From DAOUKH01 sp965219875 (GTDB taxonomy: Bacteria; Chloroflexota; Dehalococcoidia; SHYB01): a DNA stretch of 64,000 nt. A program made the translations under genes and the position numbers. The DNA lies in the NCBI GenBank assembly GCA_965219875.1, contig CBDCOW010000001.1:1-64000 (forward strand). Direction: 5' to 3'. The notes beneath the pieces are model-generated. The model was not told where the DNA came from and ran no database searches. It saw only the letters and a list, made by a program, of their open reading frames with translations. Positions 32,994 through 50,690 of this stretch are shown here, piece after piece (positions within the stretch are counted from its first letter, which is position 1; every line of letters starts with the position of its first letter).

Positions 32994-33941
32994 ATGGCGC
33001 CCTTTGTTCCTTCTGAAGAAGAAGTCCTTGGCTACATGGACTCGTGCAGCAACTGGGGGCGCTGGGGCGACGACGACGAGCTCGGCACGGTTAACCTCAT
33101 CACGCCCGAGGCGCGCCGCGACGCCGCCGCGCTGGTCAAGGACGGGGTCACCGTCTCTTGCTCACGCCTGATTCCGCGCACGGCCGAGGTCGACTTCGAC
33201 ATGCCCCCGCTGCACTTCATGACAGGCGGCGGCGAGCGTTTCGAGGGCAAGAAGACCCAGCCCGATGAGCTTCAGTCCACCGGCGACTTCTTCGGCGTCG
33301 CCTATCATGGCTTCACCGTCACCCACGTGGACAGCCTGTCGCACGTGCTCCGCGACGGCGTGCTCTACAACGGACGGCCCGCCAACCTCATCTCGACCGC
33401 CCAAGGCTCGCAAACGCTGGCGGTCGAAGCGCTGAAGGATGGGGTTGTGAGCCGCGGCGTGCTCCTGGACATCCCCAAGCTGCGCGGGGTCGATTGGCTG
33501 GAGCGGACCGACGGCGTCTACCGCGAGGACCTCGACGCGGCGGAGCGCGAGCTGGGCGTCACCGTCCGCGCCGGCGACGTGCTGCTGGCGCGCTTCGGGG
33601 CGGTGCGCCGCCGGAACGAGGAAGGCCCCTCGCGGAAGGTCTATGAGCAGCGTCCGGGGTTCCACGCGGTCTGCGTGCCCTGGTTCCACGAGCGCGGGAT
33701 CGCTGCGGTCGGCTCGGACAGCGCCCAGGACCTCTTCCCCAGCGGCTACCCCCACATGCGCGCGCCGGTGCACCAGATCGGGATCGTGGCCATGGGCCTG
33801 TGGCTGATCGACAACTGCGACCTCGAAGCGCTAGCCGAGACCTGTGACCGTCTGGGGCGCTACGAGTTCCTGTTCAGCATGGGGCCGCTCCGCATCACCG
33901 GCGGCACCGGCTCGCCGGTCAACCCCATCGCCGTCTTCTAG
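32994..33941 (+). CDS. Cyclase family protein (kynurenine formamidase-like)
   Basis: 315-residue metal-dependent hydrolase of the cyclase family. The metal motif appears as FTVTHVDSLSHVLRDG (H-x-D-x3-H form; often GTHxDxxxH) near residue 110; later GVLLDIPKLRG, RAGDVLLARFG and the C-terminal HQIGIVAMGLWLIDNCDLE are typical. Start ATG at 32994 with GGGGAGG 8 nt upstream; the frame is open to 32829 without support. It may open amide or lactone bonds in a catabolic route with the LLM oxidoreductase 49 bp downstream. Confidence 0.87.
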   Translation: MAPFVPSEEEVLGYMDSCSNWGRWGDDDELGTVNLITPEARRDAAALVKDGVTVSCSRLIPRTAEVDFDMPPLHFMTGGGERFEGKKTQPDELQSTGDFFGVAYHGFTVTHVDSLSHVLRDGVLYNGRPANLISTAQGSQTLAVEALKDGVVSRGVLLDIPKLRGVDWLERTDGVYREDLDAAERELGVTVRAGDVLLARFGAVRRRNEEGPSRKVYEQRPGFHAVCVPWFHERGIAAVGSDSAQDLFPSGYPHMRAPVHQIGIVAMGLWLIDNCDLEALAETCDRLGRYEFLFSMGPLRITGGTGSPVNPIAVF

Positions 33942-33990
33942 CCCGCGCGGGCCGCGCGTCACGACCGCCGCACGGTAGGAGGAGATCCGT

Positions 33991-34992
33991 ATGCCGCCGC
34001 GCAAGCCTGTCCGTTTCAGCGTCGGGGGGACGATGTCCCTGGGAACGTTCGAGCAGGTCGTCGAGATCGCGCACACCCTGGAAGAGCTCGGCTTCGACGG
34101 CTTCTACAGCTCGGACCACATGTTCGGCGTGGGCGGAGGCGGCTCGATGCGCGCGACGTTCACGCCGCTGTTGGAGGCCTGGACCCTGATGGCGGGCCTG
34201 GCGCCGGTCACCAAGACCCTCAAGCTCGGGTGCATGGTCACCGGCGTCACCTACCGCCATCCCGCCATGCTGGCGAAGATCTGCTCCACGATCGACGTGA
34301 TGAGCAACGGCCGCCTGGTGCTGGGGATCGGGGCGGCGTGGTCGAAGGGAGACCACCTCGCCTACGGGATCCCCTTTCCAGGACTGAAGACACGCCAAGA
34401 GATGCTCGGCGAGGCCCTCGACATGATTCACGGGCTGTGGACCGAGCGCTCGTTCTCCTACGAAGGCAAGCACTACCGGATCGAGGACGCGCCGATGGAG
34501 CCCAAGCCGGTGCAGAAGCCGCGCCCACCGGTGCTCATCGCCGCCGTGGGCGAGACCGGGCTCGCGCTCACCGCGAAGCATGCCCAGTACTGGGCGAGCC
34601 TGAGCACCCCGGCCTACGCGGCGGAGAAGATCGCGCGCATCGAGGCGCTGTGCGCCGAGCGGGGCCGCGACCCCAACGAGATCGAATACATGCGCTACTG
34701 CGACATGCTGCTCACCGACGACGCCGACCGGGCACACGACGTGATCGAGCAGCGGGGGCGGTCGCTGCAAACGCAGCCCTCGACCGCCCAGGCGCGCAAC
34801 AGCGTCGACGGGGAGCCGTTGGAAGCGCGAGTGCGCGCCGGCGCCCTGATTGGAAGCCCCGCCGAGATGCGCGAGGAGGTCGCGCGCTACGTCGACGTGG
34901 GCGTCACCCACATCGTGATCATGACTCCCCGGCCCTGGGACCGCCGCATCGCCGAGCGCTTCTCAAGCGAGGTCATCAGCGCCTTCGCCTAG
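33991..34992 (+). CDS. LLM-class flavin-dependent oxidoreductase
   Basis: 333-residue luciferase-like TIM barrel using FMN or F420. Motifs: GFDGFYSSDHMFGV, KLGCMVTGVTYRHPAMLAK, TIDVMSNGRLVLGIGAAW and VLIAAVGETGLALTAKHA. Starts at ATG 33991 after AGGAGGAG. These proteins are monooxygenases or F420-dependent dehydrogenases, and the exact chemistry is not clear. Its pairing with a cyclase suggests a small degradative operon. Converges with prfB. Confidence 0.9.
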   Translation: MPPRKPVRFSVGGTMSLGTFEQVVEIAHTLEELGFDGFYSSDHMFGVGGGGSMRATFTPLLEAWTLMAGLAPVTKTLKLGCMVTGVTYRHPAMLAKICSTIDVMSNGRLVLGIGAAWSKGDHLAYGIPFPGLKTRQEMLGEALDMIHGLWTERSFSYEGKHYRIEDAPMEPKPVQKPRPPVLIAAVGETGLALTAKHAQYWASLSTPAYAAEKIARIEALCAERGRDPNEIEYMRYCDMLLTDDADRAHDVIEQRGRSLQTQPSTAQARNSVDGEPLEARVRAGALIGSPAEMREEVARYVDVGVTHIVIMTPRPWDRRIAERFSSEVISAFA

Positions 34993-35078
34993 GCGCGTCG
35001 GCGCCCACACACCTGACGGCGCGCGCCCTCTCTCAAACTCTCCCAGAGGGAGAGAGGCCGGAGGGACGGTGCCGCGCG

Positions 35079-36183
35079 CTAGCTGCCGTTGCCGCCGGCC
35101 ATGAGCCGGACGTAGGCACCGAGGAAGGGGTCGAGGTCGCCGTCGAGCACGGCATCGGGGTCGGTGGAGCCGTGCTCGGTGCGGTGGTCCTTCACCATCT
35201 TGTAGGGGTGGAGGACGTAGCTGCGGATCTTGTTCCCCCACTCCGCCGGCACGTACTCGCCCTTGATCCGCGCCTTCTCCTTCGCCTGCTTCTCCAGCTC
35301 GAGGCGCATGAGGCGGGAGGCGAGGATCGTCATAGCGGCCTCGCGGTTCTGGCGCTGGGAGCGTTCGTTCTGGACGGAGACGGTGATGCCCGTCGGCCCG
35401 TGGACGACGCGCACCGCCGTGGAGTTCTTCTGGACGTTCTGCCCACCCTTGCCGCTGGCCCTGAAGTAGTCGAAGCGCAGGTCGTCGGGGTCGATGGTCA
35501 CCTCGACCGGGTCCGCTTCCGGCATCACCTCGACTAGGGCGAAGGAGGTGTGCCGTGCGTGGTCCGCGTCGAAGGGGGAGAGGCGGATGAGCCGGTGGGA
35601 GCCCTTCTCCGACCTGGTGTAGCCGTAGGCGTACTTACCCTTCAGGTCGATATGGGCGCTCTTGATGCCGGCCTCCTCGCCGTGGGAGATATCGAGGACG
35701 ACGGCGTCGAAGCCGCGGCGCTCGGCCCAGCGCAGGTACATGCGAAGAAGCATCTGCGCCCAGTCCTGGGACTCGGTGCCGCCGGCGCCGGCATGGATGG
35801 AGAGCAGGGCGTTGCGGGAGTCGTAGGGGCCGCTGAGGGCGAGGTCGAACTCAAGCCGGTCGAGGCGGGCGGCGATCGCGGAGGCCTCGCGGGCTATCTC
35901 GTCCTGAACGGCGCGGTCGTTCTCGCCCTCGGCGAGGTCGAGCAACTCTTCAAGCTGGGCGACGTCGCGTTCGAGGCCGCGCCACTCTGACACCGCGTCG
36001 CGCAACTCGGCGATGCGCCGCATCCCGCCGCGGGCCTTCTCCTGGTTGTCCCAGAAGTCGGACGCGGCGGAGCGGCGCTCCAGTGCGGCTAGCTCACGCT
36101 CTTTGCCGACGAGGTCAAAGACGCACCACGAGATCGGCGATGCGCCCTCTCGAATCGTCCAACTGGTCGCGGAGTTCGCTCAT
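35079..36183 (-). CDS. prfB: Peptide chain release factor 2, with programmed +1 frameshift
   Basis: Releases nascent protein at UGA and UAA. The first 22 codons (MSELRDQLDDSRGRIADLVV, RL) from ATG 36183 end at CTT TGA C; after a +1 shift reading continues DLVGKERELAALERR into the long frame. RF2 marks: SPF tripeptide in HRLIRLSPFDA (stop-codon recognition), GGQ in SGKGGQNVQKNST (peptidyl-tRNA hydrolysis). Gene-finders usually start at an internal ATG (36023). The ATG is 2 bp after the rpoC stop, so translation is probably coupled to rpoC. Confidence 0.93.
36114..36120 (-). promoter_or_regulatory. prfB autoregulatory +1 frameshift site
   Basis: CTTTGAC on the minus strand, identical to the slippery CUU-UGA-C of E. 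coli prfB. Low RF2 favours slipping past the UGA and making more RF2. A G-rich stretch (GTGGTG) precedes it, at the place of the internal Shine-Dalgarno. Confidence 0.85.
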
Positions 36184-36185
36184 GT

Positions 36186-40781
<4,596 letters not shown>

Positions 40782-40844
40782 TTCCCCTTCTTTGTTAGCC
40801 TCGGTCCCTCACCCTACGGTTCGATGCTCGGGTTGCTCCCTCCC

Positions 40845-44864
<4,020 letters not shown>

Positions 44865-45007
44865 GCGGCGAGGCTCCTTAGGAGGGCTCTCACGCGCCAG
44901 GGCGCAATCAGGCCAAGCGGGTAAGCGGAAGGCAGTACCGGGCGGCGTAGATTCCCTGAACGCGGCTTGCTCGTTGGGCGCACGAGGGGCATAGAAGGGC
45001 AACGATG

Positions 45008-45037
45008 AGTTTACACCCACCGCCCCGCGGTTGTCAA
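45008..45037 (-). promoter_or_regulatory. Promoter of rpoB-rpoC-prfB
   Basis: Minus strand TTGACA (45037-45032), 18-nt spacer, TAAACT (45013-45008). Transcription would start near 45001, giving a leader of about 135 nt. Confidence 0.6.
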
Positions 45038-45311
45038 CGTTCCACCCTATCTCTCCGGCTCCCTTTCCTCTCACGGAAACCCTTGTAACCGTGCCGCCCC
45101 CCTTCTGTAGGGCGTCCCTCGTGGGCGCCCTCCCCCTCTGCTCCGGCCCCTCCCGCGAGGGAGACAATTGAGTGAGGGCGGAGAGCAACGGCGGCACCAG
45201 CCGCCCACCGCGCGTCTCCCCGCCTCGAAGGTGGACAGCGAAACGGGCCTCCCCCTACAATCCCCGCTTGGGCGGCGGCCTATGGGGCCGCGCCCACGAG
45301 TGGAGGACGTC
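45038..45311. repeat. Diverged interspersed repeats between rpoB and the SDR gene
   Basis: GGAAACCCTTGTAACCGTG (about 45075), TGTAGGGCGTCCCTCGTGGG (about 45107) and CTCCCGCGAGGGAGACAATT (about 45149) are diverged copies of units seen at 7.1-7.4 and 28.8-29.0 kb. No gene seen. Confidence 0.5.
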
Positions 45312-46124
45312 ATGTATTTGGAGCAGATATCCCTAAAGGACCGCGTCTTCGTCATCCTTGGCGGCGGCAGAGGCATGGGCGAGGCCACCTCCCACGCCAT
45401 CGCCGAGGCCGGCGCCAAGACGGTCGTCGCCGATTACAACGAGTCCCGTGCGACGATGGTCGCCAACGCCTTGGTCAAGGCCGGCGGGACCGCCATCCCG
45501 GCGCGGGTCGACGCCCGCGACCCCGCCCTGGTGGACGCGCTATTCGAGAAGACCGCCGCGGCCTACGGCCCCATCAACGGCTTGGTGAACGTGGCCGGAG
45601 GCATGGCGCGGAACCCCTGGGCCCCCACCGCCGATTGGTCCGACGAGTCGTACGTCGACGTAATGGACATGAACCTTAAGGCGGCCTTCGTGCCCTGCCG
45701 TGCCGCGATCAAGCGCATGATCGCCCAGGAGACCGGCGGCGTCATCGTCAACTACTCCTCGGTGAGCGGGCAGAACGCGGCGGCGCATCACTCGATCTAC
45801 GGCGCGGGCAAGGCGGCGGTGATCCACCTCACCCGCACCCTGGCTTGGGAGTATGGCCGCTATGGCATCCGCGTGAACTCCGTCGCTCCCGGTTCGGTAA
45901 AGACGCCGCTCGTGTCCGCGGGCATGTCGGCCGAGAGGGAGGCCCAGATCCCGCTGGGGCACGCCGCGGACCCCTCCGAGGTCGCATCAGTGGTGCTCTT
46001 CCTGGCCTCCGACCTCTCGCAATACGTCACCGGACAAACGATTGTCGCCGACGGCGGAGCGACCCTGGCGCGCTCGGGAAGGCCGCCGGAAGGGTTCGCC
46101 GACAGCAGACGGCCGGGGGCGTAG
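45312..46124 (+). CDS. SDR-family oxidoreductase
   Basis: 270-residue short-chain dehydrogenase. NAD(P) motif ILGGGRGMGEATSHAIAEAG (a GGGRGMG variant of TGxxxGxG), NVAGG, and catalytic YSSVSG ... SIYGAGKAA (Tyr-x3-Lys). C-terminal VTGQTIVADGGATL is typical. Start: ATG at 45312, 5 nt after TGGAGG. First gene of a run on the plus strand (SDR, LLM, MerB-like, two CoA-transferases) likely to be one catabolic unit. Substrate unknown. Confidence 0.9.
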   Translation: MYLEQISLKDRVFVILGGGRGMGEATSHAIAEAGAKTVVADYNESRATMVANALVKAGGTAIPARVDARDPALVDALFEKTAAAYGPINGLVNVAGGMARNPWAPTADWSDESYVDVMDMNLKAAFVPCRAAIKRMIAQETGGVIVNYSSVSGQNAAAHHSIYGAGKAAVIHLTRTLAWEYGRYGIRVNSVAPGSVKTPLVSAGMSAEREAQIPLGHAADPSEVASVVLFLASDLSQYVTGQTIVADGGATLARSGRPPEGFADSRRPGA

Positions 46125-46228
46125 CACCGAAGTTCTGCATGATTGGCGTGGCGGAAATCGGCGTGTTAGCCTGAACCGGCCGCGCGGGTCGAGAGGCCCC
46201 GCGCACAGCGGACCGGTAAGGAGTCAAG

Positions 46229-47389
46229 ATGGAATTTTCACTGCTGTACGAGCTGGCGAACCCCAAGCCGTGGCATGCCCGCAGCGAGTACAACAAGTGG
46301 TGGGAAGGCCTGGAGCAGGTCGTCCTCGCCGAGAAGCTCGGCTTCGACGGCGTCTGGGCGGTCGAGCATCACTTTCTCGAAGAGCTCTCCAGCTCCTCCG
46401 TACCCGAGATCTGGCTTACGGCATGCGCGATGCGCACCGAGCGCATTCGCATCGGGCACGGCGTCGTGTTGCTTCCCAACAACTTCAACCACCCGATCCG
46501 TGTGGCGGAGCGGATCGCGGGCCTCGACATCATGAGCAACGGGCGCGTCGAGTTCGGCGTGGGCCGCGGCTCGTCCTGGCAGGAGCTCGGCGGCTTCGAG
46601 GTGCCCCCCGAGCTTAGCCGCGCCCAGGTGATCGAGAACGCCACCATCATCCCCCAGATGTTCCAGACCGACTCCTTCTCCTACGAAGGCAAGTTCGTCA
46701 ACATCCCACCCCGCAACGTGATCCCCAAGCCGATCCAGAAGCCCAGCCCTCCGATGTGGATGGCCTGCGGCTCCGACGACACCTACGAGATCGCGGGTGA
46801 GCTCGGCCTCGGCGTCCTCGCCTTCGCCGCCAAGTCCCCCGACTACGTCGGCGAGCGCATCCGGCGCTACAAGGAGAAGGTCGTCGACGCCAAGCCCGTC
46901 ACCGGCGTGGTCAACAACAAGACGGCGGCCTTCTGCATGATGTACTGCGGCGAGTCGGACGACGAGGCCGACGAGACCGCCGGCCCCACGGTGGTCTGGT
47001 ACCAGGACGTGTTCGCCCGCTACTACAACCCCTCCCAGCAGAGCAAATACAAGGGCGCGGACCACCGCACCTTCGACGACGATGGCAATGAGACCGTCCA
47101 GTCGTCCGGAAGGATGAAGGTCCACCAGAAGCGCCCCAAGGCCACGCACGAGCAAATGAAAAAGCTCATGGACAAGGCCCGCTCCAGTCAGGGCCTCTGC
47201 GTCGGGAGCGCCGAGAGCATCACCAAAGTCCTCAAACGCTACGAGGCGAACCAGATCGACCAGGTGCTCTGCATCGTCCAGTCGGGCATGCTTCAGCACG
47301 AGGACATCATGCGGTCGCTGAAGCGGTTCGCCCGCGAGGTCATGCCCGCGTTCGGCCGCTCCGTGCCCCAGGCCGCCCTAGTCGCCTAG
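46229..47389 (+). CDS. LLM-class flavin-dependent oxidoreductase
   Basis: 386-residue luciferase-like monooxygenase family protein. Landmarks: EKLGFDGVWAVEHHFLEELS, HGVVLLPNNFNHPIRVAERI, GLDIMSNGRVEFGVGRGSSW, and VIPKPIQKPSPPMWMACGSD. The HH in VEHHF is the position of the active-site histidines of bacterial luciferase alpha. AAGGAG precedes the ATG. Longer than the paralogue at 33991, with a C-terminal part (residues 270-340) containing a charged loop. It is 44 bp ahead of the MerB-like gene. Confidence 0.9.
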   Translation: MEFSLLYELANPKPWHARSEYNKWWEGLEQVVLAEKLGFDGVWAVEHHFLEELSSSSVPEIWLTACAMRTERIRIGHGVVLLPNNFNHPIRVAERIAGLDIMSNGRVEFGVGRGSSWQELGGFEVPPELSRAQVIENATIIPQMFQTDSFSYEGKFVNIPPRNVIPKPIQKPSPPMWMACGSDDTYEIAGELGLGVLAFAAKSPDYVGERIRRYKEKVVDAKPVTGVVNNKTAAFCMMYCGESDDEADETAGPTVVWYQDVFARYYNPSQQSKYKGADHRTFDDDGNETVQSSGRMKVHQKRPKATHEQMKKLMDKARSSQGLCVGSAESITKVLKRYEANQIDQVLCIVQSGMLQHEDIMRSLKRFAREVMPAFGRSVPQAALVA

Positions 47390-47433
47390 CCCCGACACGG
47401 GGATCCGCGCCGGCCCAGAGAAAGGAGGACGAG

Positions 47434-48177
47434 ATGCACCCGATCTACGCTCCCTACGGCGTCTACCACGACACCGCGTCCGAGTGGTTCGAGATGACGG
47501 AGAACGCGAAGAAGGTCCGACTCTACCTGGAAGACTTCTTCATCGAGCACGGACGCAGCCCGAACCTCCCCCAGATCATGCGCGACAACGGCCTCGACCA
47601 GAACCAGACGTGGCACGCGCTCTGGCAGCTGGAGCGCGCCGTGCAGGTGATGTTCGTCCCCGGCAGCGAGGACATCGTCAAGGTGCCGCCCTTCTCCAAC
47701 GCCGCGACGCGCCACCGCGTGACGGTGGACGGCGAGTCGAAGTGGTTCGCGGGCTGCGCCGGTGAGTCCTGCGCCATCAACGCCATGTTCCCCGGCAAGA
47801 CGGTGACGGTGGACTCCCATTGCCCCTGCTGTTGGGAGCCGATCCGCTTCTCCGCCAAAGACCGCCAGTTGGTGGACTTCGAGCCGAAGACGGCCGTCCT
47901 CCACATCGGCGTCAGCCCCCACAACTTTCGCAAGGACTGGATCGTCACCTGCGACAGCATCAATTTCCTCATCGACGCCGACCACGTGGCGGTGTGGGAG
48001 AAGGCGTACCCGGAGAAGCGCGGCGTCCACATGCCGGCGCCGAACGGCATCCCGTGGGTCGACCGCGTGGCGAGCACCCGCCACTACGACTACAACCGCG
48101 GCCCCGACGTGGCGAACGGCGACATGATTCGCCAAGCCTTCGCCGATAGCGGCCTTGACGTCTCGGTCTGGGACTAG
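47434..48177 (+). CDS. Alkylmercury-lyase (MerB)-family protein
   Basis: 247 residues. An N-terminal winged-helix-like part (LEDFFIEHGRSPNLPQIMRD) precedes the MerB core: FAGCAGESCAINAMFPGKTV then DSHCPCCWEPIRF, and later WIVTCDSINFLID. C113 and C173 line up with the two mercury-binding cysteines C96 and C159 of MerB; C130 matches the structural C117. The proton-transfer Asp99 is Asn116 here, and an extra CC (132-133) is present. It is embedded in a CoA-transferase/flavin oxidoreductase operon, not a mer operon (no merA, merR or merT), so a non-mercury role is likely. Confidence 0.78.
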   Translation: MHPIYAPYGVYHDTASEWFEMTENAKKVRLYLEDFFIEHGRSPNLPQIMRDNGLDQNQTWHALWQLERAVQVMFVPGSEDIVKVPPFSNAATRHRVTVDGESKWFAGCAGESCAINAMFPGKTVTVDSHCPCCWEPIRFSAKDRQLVDFEPKTAVLHIGVSPHNFRKDWIVTCDSINFLIDADHVAVWEKAYPEKRGVHMPAPNGIPWVDRVASTRHYDYNRGPDVANGDMIRQAFADSGLDVSVWD

Positions 48178-48206
48178 ATCAGCCTGCTCGCCGCGGAGGC
48201 GGCGCC

Positions 48207-49469
48207 ATGACCCAAGCGCGGACCGATACGGCGCCATCCGGCGGAGCGCGGCCCTCGGAGGACACCCGGGCGCTCGAGGGGCTGCGCGTCGTCGAGTTCG
48301 GCGAGTACATCTCCGCGCCCTACTTGGGGCGGCTGCTCACGCTGTATGGCGCGGAGGTGATCAAGATCGAGCCGCCCGCCGGCGACCGCGCGCGGCGTCA
48401 CGGCCCCTATCCCAAGGACGCCCCGGGAGACCCCGACCGAAGCGGCCTCTTCCTCTACCTCAACGCCGGGAAGCAGAGCGTCACTATCGACCCCGCCACC
48501 CCCGGCGGCGCCGAGCTTGTGCTCGACCTGGCCCGCCGCGCCGACATCCTGATCGATAACTACATGCCCAACGAGCTCGAAGTCTGGGGCCTGACTCCCG
48601 AGCGTTCGGCCGCGGCAAATCCCACCCTGGTCCACACCTCGATCACCACGTTCGGCCACTTCGGCCCCTACCGCGACTTCAAGGGCTACGCCCTCACCGC
48701 CTCCGCGGCGGGCGGCGTGGCCTACCGCACCGGCGACCCCAAGCGGCAGCCCTTGGCCATGCCCTACGACCGCGCCGACTACTGGGGCGGCATGAACGCC
48801 GCCTCGGCGACGATGATCGCGGTGATGAACCGCGAGCGCACCGGACGGGGCCAGCACGTCGATATCTCCACCGCCGACTGCCTCAACACGTTCAACAACC
48901 CGATGGACTACATCGACTACGTGGACACGGGCTTCTACCCCCGCCGCGGCGGCAACCGCAATCCCACCATCTACCCCTTCGTGCTCCTGCCGTGCAAGGA
49001 TGGCTACTACGGACTCATCGTGGCGCACGAGAAGCAGTGGAAGCGTTTCGGCGACCTCATGGGCAATCCGGCGTGGATGAGCGAGCCCCGTTTCGCCGAC
49101 CGCGACAAGGCCGGCAAAGAGTACCCCGAAGAGATCGACGACCAGATCAAGCCCTGGCTCGCCCAATACACCAAGGCCGAACTGTGGCGGAAATTCCGCG
49201 CGAGCCGCATCCCGTGGCACCCCGCCCACACCGTGGCCGAGCTGCTGGAATGGGAGCAGCTTCAGGTCCGCGACTACTGGACGGAGGTCTCCAACGGCGG
49301 CGGCCCCCCGATGCGCGTCCCGGGCGCGCCGTTCAAGCTGACCGCCTCCGAGCGGGTCGAGCCCGGCCCCGCGCCGCACCTCGGCGAGCACAACGAGCAC
49401 GTCTTCGGCGGCCTCCTTGGCCGCTCCTCGTCCGATCTCGAAAAGCTGCGCGCGGCGGGCTCGATATGA
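48207..49469 (+). CDS. CaiB/BaiF family CoA-transferase (first of an overlapping pair)
   Basis: 420-residue family III CoA-transferase. Motifs: GLRVVEFGEYISAPYLGRLL, AEVIKIEPPAGD, and GRGQHVDISTADCLNTFNNP with Asp at the catalytic position. The C-terminus LGEHNEHVFGGLLG is standard. It is 29 bp after the MerB-like gene, and its stop overlaps the start of the next CoA-transferase (ATGA), implying coupled translation and a two-subunit enzyme, comparable to the SmtA/SmtB pair of Chloroflexus. Confidence 0.9.
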   Translation: MTQARTDTAPSGGARPSEDTRALEGLRVVEFGEYISAPYLGRLLTLYGAEVIKIEPPAGDRARRHGPYPKDAPGDPDRSGLFLYLNAGKQSVTIDPATPGGAELVLDLARRADILIDNYMPNELEVWGLTPERSAAANPTLVHTSITTFGHFGPYRDFKGYALTASAAGGVAYRTGDPKRQPLAMPYDRADYWGGMNAASATMIAVMNRERTGRGQHVDISTADCLNTFNNPMDYIDYVDTGFYPRRGGNRNPTIYPFVLLPCKDGYYGLIVAHEKQWKRFGDLMGNPAWMSEPRFADRDKAGKEYPEEIDDQIKPWLAQYTKAELWRKFRASRIPWHPAHTVAELLEWEQLQVRDYWTEVSNGGGPPMRVPGAPFKLTASERVEPGPAPHLGEHNEHVFGGLLGRSSSDLEKLRAAGSI

Positions 49470-50677
49470 GCCTCCCCCTCGAAGGTATCCGCATCGTCGA
49501 CTTCACCCAAGTCTGGGCGGGGCCGCAGGTCAGCGCCTGCCTCGGCGACATGGGCGCGACGGTGGCGCGGGTCGAGTCGAACAGCGGCACCGACGTGCAA
49601 CGCAACTTCGGCCGCCCCAAGTCGCCCATGCGCCAGATCCTCGAGTCGCATTGGTACTACCGGAGCCGCGAGTATTACGTCACCCTCAACCTGCTGCACG
49701 CTGAAGGAGTCGATCTCCTCAAGCGCATGATCCACTGGGGCGACGTCCTCGTCCTCAACCTCTCGCCGCACAAGCAAAGGGCCCTCGGCGTCGACTACGA
49801 GAGCCTCCGCAAGGAGAAGCCCGACCTCATCATGGCGGCCTTCTCCGCCGCGGGGCAGTGGGGCCCCTACGACGACCTGCTCGCCTTCGGCCCTTCCATG
49901 AACGTCGCCGTTGGCAGCGACGCCCTCGTCGGCTATCCCGAGGACGAGGGCCGCCCCATGCTCCACGTGTGGGACCCCGACCCCGGTATGGGCGTCATGC
50001 TCGGCTACGCGATCATGACCGCCGTCTTCCACCGCTCGCGCACCGGCAAGGGCCAGCTGATCGACCTGCCGTTCAGCGAGCTGCTGCCCGGCTTCCTCGG
50101 CGAGCCAATCATCGAGTATCAGATGACCGGCGAGGTCCCCAAGCCCAAGGGGAACCGCCATCCCCACATGGCCCCGCACGAGATCTACCCAAGCAAGGAC
50201 GACGACTCCTGGGTCTCGATCGCGGTGAACGGCGAGGAGGAGTGGCGCGCCTTCTGCGGCGCCATCGGCCGCCCCGAGCTCGCCGCCGACCCCCGCTTCG
50301 CCACCCTGGCCGACCGCCTAGCGAACCTCGCCGCCTTGGAGGAGACCGTCGCGGCTTGGACGCGGGAGCGCTCGAACATCGAGGCGACGCACCTACTCCA
50401 GCGGGCGGGCGTGGCCGCGGCCCCGGCGTACAAGGTCAGCGAGCTCTACCACGACCCCCACGACATCGCCCGCCGCACCTCGATTGACGTGCAGGTGGAC
50501 GAGCTCGACGCCGCCGACGTGACTTACGGCATCCCCTGGCGTCTCAGCGAGACACCGGGCGCGGTGCGCGGCCTCGGCCGCCCCCTCGGCGCCGACAACG
50601 AGCGCTTCTACCGCGACGAGATCGCCCTGCCCCCCGAAGAAGTCGAGCGCCTCATCGAGCAGCAGGTCATCTACTAG
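49466..50677 (+). CDS. CaiB/BaiF family CoA-transferase (second of the pair)
   Basis: 403-residue family III CoA-transferase starting at the ATG within ATGA (49466). GIRIVDFTQVWAGPQVSACL and GKGQLIDLPFSELLPGFLGE: the residue aligned with the catalytic Asp of formyl-CoA transferase is Glu here. The CoA-binding GADNERFYRDE end is present. It may be the less active or structural partner of the upstream protein. Last gene of the plus-strand run, converging with sulfite reductase 13 bp away. Confidence 0.9.
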   Translation: MSLPLEGIRIVDFTQVWAGPQVSACLGDMGATVARVESNSGTDVQRNFGRPKSPMRQILESHWYYRSREYYVTLNLLHAEGVDLLKRMIHWGDVLVLNLSPHKQRALGVDYESLRKEKPDLIMAAFSAAGQWGPYDDLLAFGPSMNVAVGSDALVGYPEDEGRPMLHVWDPDPGMGVMLGYAIMTAVFHRSRTGKGQLIDLPFSELLPGFLGEPIIEYQMTGEVPKPKGNRHPHMAPHEIYPSKDDDSWVSIAVNGEEEWRAFCGAIGRPELAADPRFATLADRLANLAALEETVAAWTRERSNIEATHLLQRAGVAAAPAYKVSELYHDPHDIARRTSIDVQVDELDAADVTYGIPWRLSETPGAVRGLGRPLGADNERFYRDEIALPPEEVERLIEQQVIY

Positions 50678-50690
50678 CGCCGCGGCGCGG

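Noticed and set aside
36115..36117. UGA in prfB as another Sec codon
   Set aside because: It is in the CTTTGAC frameshift context, the frame changes after it, and RF2 has no cysteine there. It is programmed frameshifting.
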